A DNA stretch of 33,596 bases, taken from contig CAIKPM010000015.1 of assembly GCA_903829325.1 (NCBI GenBank), positions 1 to 33,596 on the forward strand, read 5' to 3'. The translations under genes and the position numbers were made by a program. Under the pieces are notes generated by a model that saw only the letters and a program-made list of their open reading frames with translations, was not told where the DNA came from and made no database searches. Origin of the DNA: an uncultured bacterium. Lineage in GTDB: Bacteria > Vulcanimicrobiota > Vulcanimicrobiia > Vulcanimicrobiales > Vulcanimicrobiaceae. Below are positions 28,962 through 33,596 of this stretch, one piece after another. Each line of letters opens with the position of its first letter. Positions within the stretch are counted from its first letter, which is position 1.

Positions 28962-30344
28962 TCAAGACTTGACTTTTTTTCCAAAAACTGCGCCGTAATG
29001 TTCGAGGGCGCGAACGCGAGCGTAGGCGTGGTCGACAATCGGTGCTGGATAGTCGCTCGTTCCTAGCTCTGGCAGCATCCGTCGGACAAAGCTGCCGTCT
29101 GGATCATACGTTTTGGCTTGGATGGTGGGATTGAAAACTCGGAAATAGGGTGCCGCATCTGTCCCCGTGGAGGCGGACCATTGCCAGCCACCATTATTCG
29201 CAGCGAGATCTGCATCGGCAAGGTGTTGTTCGAAATAGCGTTCCCCATATTGCCAATTGACGAGCAGATCTTTTGTGAGGAATGAGGCCACGATCATCCG
29301 CAGGCGATTGTGCATCCAGCCAGTCGTGTTGAGTTGGCGCATTGCGGCATCGACGATGGGGAAGCCGGTGCGGCCCTGGCACCACGCGGTAAAGTCGGCT
29401 TCATCGTTGAGCCAGCGAATCGCATTGCCTCGGGGGTCGAATGGACCCGTTGCCGTATGCGGAAAATTGCGTAGTATTTGGTGATAAAAATCGCGCCAAA
29501 TGAATTCACTGATCCACGTTTCTATCTGCTGCTCCGTCGCATGATCCGCGTTTGCATGCTGAGCGAAGGCCGCGCTTATGCAGGTACGTACACTGATTGT
29601 GCCCGCGCGCAAATGTGGCGAGAGGTGTGAGGTAGCATCCAGGGCGGGAAGATTGCGCTGATCCTGATAGCGTCCGATGCGTTGGTGTAAAAAATCTTTG
29701 AGGGTATTGCGCGCGCTCATTTCATCGCCAGTGGGGAAGTGTGGCGAGCTCGTATGCCCGTAGGTTTCGGGCGTTGGGATGTCGTGGCTTGGTGGCAACT
29801 CCTCGCGGGGCAGTAGTTTGCCCGGAAGGAGACGCTCCGAGGGATACGCGCAAAGCGGGGAGTTGGTGTAGGTCTCAATCCAGCGTTTTTTGTAGGGTGT
29901 GAAGACGGTATACGGCTTGCCGCTGGCTTGGGTGATACGATCGTGTCCGAAGGCGACCTGATCGACAAACGAACTGACTTTGATTCCCCTAGCGGCAAAG
30001 CGTTCGCTCACGATTGCGTCGCGGGCGATTGCTGCTGGGTCGGTGTCTTGATTGAAGGCTAATGCGTTGCAATTCAGCTGGGTAGCCAAGTTGTCGAGCT
30101 CGTCGGCAAAGTCGCCTTCAAGCAGCACGAGATCACTGCCGAAGCTACGGAGTCGTTCACGCAAGCCTCGGAGGGCGCTGAAGAAGAACTGCACGAGCGG
30201 AGCGCCACAGCGCTCATCGCGCAGCAGGGTGGGCGAAAGCACGAAGGCTGTAACCACGCTCTCGCTACTGTTGCAGGCATAAGCGAGGGCGGCATGATCG
30301 CGCAAGCGCAAATCGCGACGGAACCAGACGAGAGTGCGCAACAC
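28962..30344 (-). CDS. phrB: Deoxyribodipyrimidine photolyase (class I, CPD type)
   Basis: Light-driven repair of cyclobutane pyrimidine dimers, 460 residues. The N-terminal antenna domain begins TLVWFRRDLRLRDHAALAYA. The FAD domain carries TSHLSPHLRAGTISVR, WISEFIWRDFYHQIL, TGFPIVDAAMRQLNTTGWMH, NRLRMIVASFLTKDLL and the end motif NNGGWQWSASTGTDAAPYFR with FNPTIQAKTYDPDGSFVRR. The Trp residues expected for electron transfer are visible in GWMHN and GWQWS. Antenna chromophore cannot be told from sequence. The start is ATG 30344. Confidence 0.95.
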   Translation of the reverse strand: MLRTLVWFRRDLRLRDHAALAYACNSSESVVTAFVLSPTLLRDERCGAPLVQFFFSALRGLRERLRSFGSDLVLLEGDFADELDNLATQLNCNALAFNQDTDPAAIARDAIVSERFAARGIKVSSFVDQVAFGHDRITQASGKPYTVFTPYKKRWIETYTNSPLCAYPSERLLPGKLLPREELPPSHDIPTPETYGHTSSPHFPTGDEMSARNTLKDFLHQRIGRYQDQRNLPALDATSHLSPHLRAGTISVRTCISAAFAQHANADHATEQQIETWISEFIWRDFYHQILRNFPHTATGPFDPRGNAIRWLNDEADFTAWCQGRTGFPIVDAAMRQLNTTGWMHNRLRMIVASFLTKDLLVNWQYGERYFEQHLADADLAANNGGWQWSASTGTDAAPYFRVFNPTIQAKTYDPDGSFVRRMLPELGTSDYPAPIVDHAYARVRALEHYGAVFGKKVKS

Positions 30345-30397
30345 TATACCTCGGGGCTGAGGGGGGGAAGTTGAGGGCCTTATACCTATGGACAGGG

Positions 30398-30523
30398 TGG
30401 GCCTAGGGTTCTATGCTGTGAATAACTATATTTGACTCGCTCTGTTTACGTAATTTTCTCTCATCTCTCGATTCGTCGTTTTTGACCTTTTCTAAAATTT
30501 CTCGTTAATTCTGGGCCTAGGGT
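30398..30523 (+). repeat. 12-bp direct repeat pair upstream of the large repeat protein
   Basis: TGGGCCTAGGGT occurs at 30398-30409 and exactly again at 30512-30523. Both copies are followed within a few bases by an ATG: the first by a two-codon ORF (ATG CTG TGA), the second by the start of the 749-residue protein. AGGG of the second copy is well placed as its ribosome binding site. The 184-base gap also separates divergent phrB. Confidence 0.8.
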
Positions 30524-30528
30524 ACGCT

Positions 30529-32778
30529 ATGTCATTTCCAATCGGTATGGTGCCTAATTCGTTCGCTTCGAATATCCCGGGGGTGCCTGGTGAAAACCAG
30601 ATATTTCCTAACGAGTCAGGAGCGGTGCTCCCTCCAGCGTTTGATGGGGCGTACGAGCCAATCGGCCAGCTTGGGCTCAATCCACAGTCGACTGTGATGT
30701 ATGGCATGCCCCAGAGCGAAGCATCCGCTTGGCCGTCGACCACACCGGGTTGGCCCTTAGACGCTTCCTTGGGTGACCCACTCGCGCAGCAGCCTTCGAG
30801 TGAAGAAGAGTTGATGCGGGTGATGGGTGGCATGCAGCCACAGTCTGGCCAGTACGAGGCGCCGGGCATGAATCAATACCAAGATCCCACTTGGAATCCG
30901 CTGTTTGCATCGGCGCAGTCAGCGAATGGGGTGCCATTCCCCGGCGTGCCGGTTACGGCAAATCAGAATAATGCTACGCAGAATACTACGGCCGGAAATA
31001 TTGCTGGTTGGGGTAATCAAACGAGTGGCAGTAATGACACTGGCAGTGGTTCAGGGATTCAAACCATGGGGAATTCAAATACGTCCTATGGCAACAGCCT
31101 GACTATTACCGGAAACAATAATCAGACAGCGGGCAATAACGACACGGTGTCGGGCAATGCGAATACCATCAGTGGTTCAGCCAATCGTGTGAGTGGCAGT
31201 AGTAATTCCGTTTCGAATAACAACGATGTGGTGGTTGGTTCGAATGATACTGTTACCGGACAGGGTGATCAAGTGTACGCCAATGGCCTGACTGTTTCTG
31301 CCAGTAATGTTGCTGTGTTTACCGACGCGAGCGGTGACGTATATACGGTAGCTGCGGATGGCTCATGGACCGAGACGACAAGTGGTGGTGCCTCAGTTGC
31401 CAGCGGTGGGGCAAATACTGCTAAAGCCGATGGGATTCTGACCGGCTTGGCGATTGCCGCAAATCAGGCTTCAAAGGGCGGCCAGATGTGGTCGGGAACT
31501 GGATTCGGAGTAACGCCGAATGCAGGTAATTCTGCAACCGTGAATGCCGCAAACAGCGTAGAGGGGAGCATGAATAGTGTTGTGGGGAGCCAGAATACTG
31601 TTTCTGGCAACGCGAATACTGTTTCTGGTAGCTTTAACAGTGTTACGGGGAGTGCGGATTCTGTATTTGGTCAGATGAATACTGTGGCTGCGAGTGGCGA
31701 TACGGTATATGGGTCAAGTCTGACCGTTCACATTTCTAGTGCGACAGTATTTGGTGATAATCATGGCAATGCATATGTCATGGATAATACTTCTAGTCAA
31801 TGGGTGCTTGTAAGTCATAATGGTGCAGGAAGTCAAATCGCATCGGGCACGAGTGCGACCGCCTCAATGGCTTCCTTGCTTGCATATGACTCAGCATCTG
31901 CGCATGTTGGAGGAGCAAGTCAACAAACAGTTAGCCAATTTGCGTCAGTTGCTGGAGGTCCGGCACCTGCTGCTGGCAGCACTGCCGGCAATGTCTATTG
32001 GGAGTATAACAACGGCACTCCCTTTGTTTTGCTCCAGGCGGCCTCTGGATCAGGAACGATTAATATTGATGCTGCTGGAGATGTTACCTGTGAAAATGGC
32101 TCGAGCACTTTATCATCTGGGGAAAATATCTCAAGCTTCTTGCAACAGGTCAGTACCGGCTCTGCCACAAGCTCGACAATTTCTGCAGAGGTTACTCTCC
32201 TGGCCTCACAAACTGGCTACACTTCTTCGGCGGTAAGCCAGCTTTTAGCAACCGCGTATCTTATGAAAGAGAATGGTGCCAATACGCCGACTGTTTCCCA
32301 GGTGCAAAGCGCTGCAAGTGATTTTAATGCCAACGCCGATGCACTAGCTCGTGCTGCTGTTAATGGTACGGTTTCAAATGATCAATTGAATGATTTTAAT
32401 GGGCTTGATTCGCTTATTACAAGCAGTAATGACGGGCAAGTGACTGCGACTGTCAACCAAAGAGGAGCGGCTGTTGATATTTTTGGTAATGGCGTACGGC
32501 AAAATATTGATGGTGCAGATTTTAATTATGGCACTGGCTATGGTGACAGTTGGCACGTTCAGGGTGGTGCGACGGGAGATACCAGTCGGATAAATACCGA
32601 GCTGACTTGGTTGCAGAGTAATGGTTTGACATCTGATCAGGCTCGTCAGACTCTGGCAGCTGATTATATCTATCAAAATCAAGGGGCTTCGGTCAGTGAT
32701 ATCTCGTCAACGTATGGTATCTCAAGTGCTGAGGTTATCGATCTAATGCAGCAAATGAATATTACCCCAGCTTCGTAA
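30529..32778 (+). CDS. Large heptad-repeat, beta-helix-like protein of unknown function
   Basis: 749 residues with no signal peptide or membrane helix. Residues 1-150 are Pro/Gln/Gly-rich. Residues 181-250 are ten uninterrupted seven-residue repeats (consensus G-N/S-x-N/D-T/S-V-S/T, for example GNANTIS GSANRVS) and 339-401 are nine more. Each block is followed by a similar module: GLTVSASNVAVFTDASGDVY and SLTVHISSATVFGDNHGNAY. The C-terminus (about 535 to 749) is helical and also repeats itself. The short-repeat pattern recalls YadA-type heads, beta-rolls and ice-binding solenoids, but no anchor domain is present. The whole is Asn/Ser/Thr-rich with few Lys and no Cys in the repeats. How it would be exported is unknown. 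The start is ATG 30529. Confidence 0.85.
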   Translation: MSFPIGMVPNSFASNIPGVPGENQIFPNESGAVLPPAFDGAYEPIGQLGLNPQSTVMYGMPQSEASAWPSTTPGWPLDASLGDPLAQQPSSEEELMRVMGGMQPQSGQYEAPGMNQYQDPTWNPLFASAQSANGVPFPGVPVTANQNNATQNTTAGNIAGWGNQTSGSNDTGSGSGIQTMGNSNTSYGNSLTITGNNNQTAGNNDTVSGNANTISGSANRVSGSSNSVSNNNDVVVGSNDTVTGQGDQVYANGLTVSASNVAVFTDASGDVYTVAADGSWTETTSGGASVASGGANTAKADGILTGLAIAANQASKGGQMWSGTGFGVTPNAGNSATVNAANSVEGSMNSVVGSQNTVSGNANTVSGSFNSVTGSADSVFGQMNTVAASGDTVYGSSLTVHISSATVFGDNHGNAYVMDNTSSQWVLVSHNGAGSQIASGTSATASMASLLAYDSASAHVGGASQQTVSQFASVAGGPAPAAGSTAGNVYWEYNNGTPFVLLQAASGSGTINIDAAGDVTCENGSSTLSSGENISSFLQQVSTGSATSSTISAEVTLLASQTGYTSSAVSQLLATAYLMKENGANTPTVSQVQSAASDFNANADALARAAVNGTVSNDQLNDFNGLDSLITSSNDGQVTATVNQRGAAVDIFGNGVRQNIDGADFNYGTGYGDSWHVQGGATGDTSRINTELTWLQSNGLTSDQARQTLAADYIYQNQGASVSDISSTYGISSAEVIDLMQQMNITPAS
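31069..31278 (+). repeat. Heptad repeat block 1 (10 x 21 bp)
   Basis: Ten successive 21-base units encode residues 181-250 of the 749-residue protein. The phase is exact throughout. At the DNA level the units have diverged, so this is an old protein repeat rather than a recent slippage array. Confidence 0.85.
31543..31731 (+). repeat. Heptad repeat block 2 (9 x 21 bp)
   Basis: Nine 21-base units encode residues 339-401 of the same protein in the same phase (for example GSQNTVS GNANTVS GSFNSVT). Here the DNA is more alike between units (AATACTGTTTCTGG appears twice in succession), suggesting more recent duplication than in block 1. Confidence 0.8.
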
Positions 32779-32791
32779 GTGTGCGTATGCG

Positions 32792-33596
32792 TTATTGCTT
32801 TGCTGGAAAAAGGTAAACATCAAACCTATCGCACGCCCATGTACGGACCGGGCCGATGAGTCCCTCATTGCATCCGCTTGAAGCTTGCAAGGAAGCAAGC
32901 TTTATCGTTGACCGGAGGAATGTGTCGACGTCCTTAGCTGATAAGATCAGTGGAAAGGGTCCACTTCTGTCTTGATCGCTCTGCGCACTCAGTGGCTGAT
33001 CGAGTTGCTTTTGAAGAAGGATGATGACGGGGCGATGCTTCGTTGCCATAAGCATTTTTGCCTCGGCAAGGATTTTGCCGAGGGTCATTTGCTCATGGAT
33101 ACCTTTGTCGGTAGGTGTAAAGTATGCACCGAATCTTTGTTCTCTGAGTAAATATGTAGGATTTTGGATGTAATACGGGATTGCGTCAATGAGAAAATCG
33201 GGTTCCGCCATGATGATTGCATCGTGCAATCTTGACTGATGAGCGATCAATATGGAGAGGTTTTTCGCTTGGCTGTAGGGTGTTTGTGCATCAAGCGCGG
33301 CGTGAACGTATGCAATTCCTGTCCATATTTGCCCGCACAGCAATATGAGCGCAGAGATAAAACCTATTTTTTTTAGTAGAGATTTTTTAGATCGATTATT
33401 TTTTTCCTGATTCTGTGATATCCAAAAGAGTGTTATCATGAATGCGATCCATATGTCCTGGTGGCGATAAGACCCTGGATATACAAGAGAAAAAAAACAT
33501 GAAAATGCAAATAAAGAAGCCGTCAAAAGGATTAATAGTATTGGTGAATCTGCGAGTATGAACGTGCTGAAAATTAGTGACATTGACCCTGCGATG
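32792..33596 (-). CDS. Membrane protein, C-terminal part, GT-C-like (5' partial at window edge)
   Basis: The frame is open to the right edge; the first ATG inside is at 33583, but IAGS is encoded before it, so the protein probably starts off-window. At least three membrane helices are visible (SPILLILLTASLFAFSCFF, IWIAFMITLFWIS, IGFISALILLCGQIW), followed by a 190-residue soluble domain with MAEPDFLIDAIPYYIQNPTY and LREQRFGAYFTP. The YPGSYRHQD loop before a helix recalls GT-C glycosyltransferase-like membrane proteins; that is inference. The DNA is clearly richer in A and T than the rest of the window. It is convergent with the repeat-protein gene, 13 bases away. Confidence 0.7.
   Translation of the reverse strand, partial: IAGSMSLIFSTFILADSPILLILLTASLFAFSCFFSLVYPGSYRHQDIWIAFMITLFWISQNQEKNNRSKKSLLKKIGFISALILLCGQIWTGIAYVHAALDAQTPYSQAKNLSILIAHQSRLHDAIIMAEPDFLIDAIPYYIQNPTYLLREQRFGAYFTPTDKGIHEQMTLGKILAEAKMLMATKHRPVIILLQKQLDQPLSAQSDQDRSGPFPLILSAKDVDTFLRSTIKLASLQASSGCNEGLIGPVRTWACDRFDVYLFPAKQ

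Noticed and set aside
31069-31731. CRISPR-like or recent tandem array
   Set aside because: The 21-base units are diverged in DNA and keep the frame; they encode protein heptads, with no identical repeats and unique spacers.

Overview
The window is a dense stretch of bacterial chromosome. It holds 30 protein genes that I can support plus one weak small ORF, on both strands, with short gaps; no gene-free stretch exceeds about 230 bases. I see no tRNA, rRNA, CRISPR array, insertion sequence or phage module. LptC-like and Lnt proteins point to a cell with an outer membrane. A streptogramin-lyase-like beta-propeller, a KGG-repeat stress protein and a secreted Tyr/Trp/His-rich protein fit an uncultured soil or acid-associated lineage; Candidatus Eremiobacterota is my best guess, from gene content only, and not proven.

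Layout. 1-860: the 3' part of a beta-propeller protein. 828-4318 (minus): acetate kinase and phosphoketolase, an acetyl-phosphate/ATP shunt. 4374-4853 (minus): a small secreted protein. 5042-6889 (plus): an S9 prolyl-oligopeptidase homologue whose nucleophile serine is Asn. 6908-14226 (minus): the whole F1Fo ATP synthase operon, atpI-like, a, c, two b-type subunits, delta, alpha, gamma, beta, epsilon. 14334-15852 (plus): an acidic low-complexity protein and a site-2 protease with CBS domains. 15847-18380 (minus): dnaX-ybaB-recR; recR appears to lack a normal start codon. 18506-21771 (plus): RecQ and a secreted protein with a pilus/secretin-like N-terminal domain. 21784-23403 (minus): an SF2 helicase. 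23552-23896 (plus): the KGG protein. 23822-25860 (minus): lnt then an lptC-like gene. 25844-26563 (plus): a lipoprotein. 26570-26679: a large perfect inverted repeat. 26679-27932 (minus): glyA. 28023-28733 (plus): a TIM-barrel protein. 28962-30344 (minus): photolyase. 30529-32778 (plus): a 749-residue protein with two blocks of seven-residue repeats. 32792-edge (minus): the C-terminal part of a membrane protein in visibly more AT-rich DNA.

How the genes work together. Phosphoketolase and acetate kinase make ATP from sugar phosphates through acetyl-phosphate, next to the ATP synthase. DnaX, YbaB, RecR, RecQ, the SF2 helicase and photolyase form a replication and repair neighbourhood. Lnt and LptC-like are envelope-biogenesis proteins, and a predicted Lnt substrate is encoded head-to-head with lnt. 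Many genes start with GTG or TTG and several neighbours overlap, so start calls were made from protein family ends, Shine-Dalgarno sites and overlaps.

The best leads for something undescribed are the heptad-repeat protein (with a possible small relative at 14334), the S9 pseudo-enzyme, the recR start and the 110-bp palindrome.
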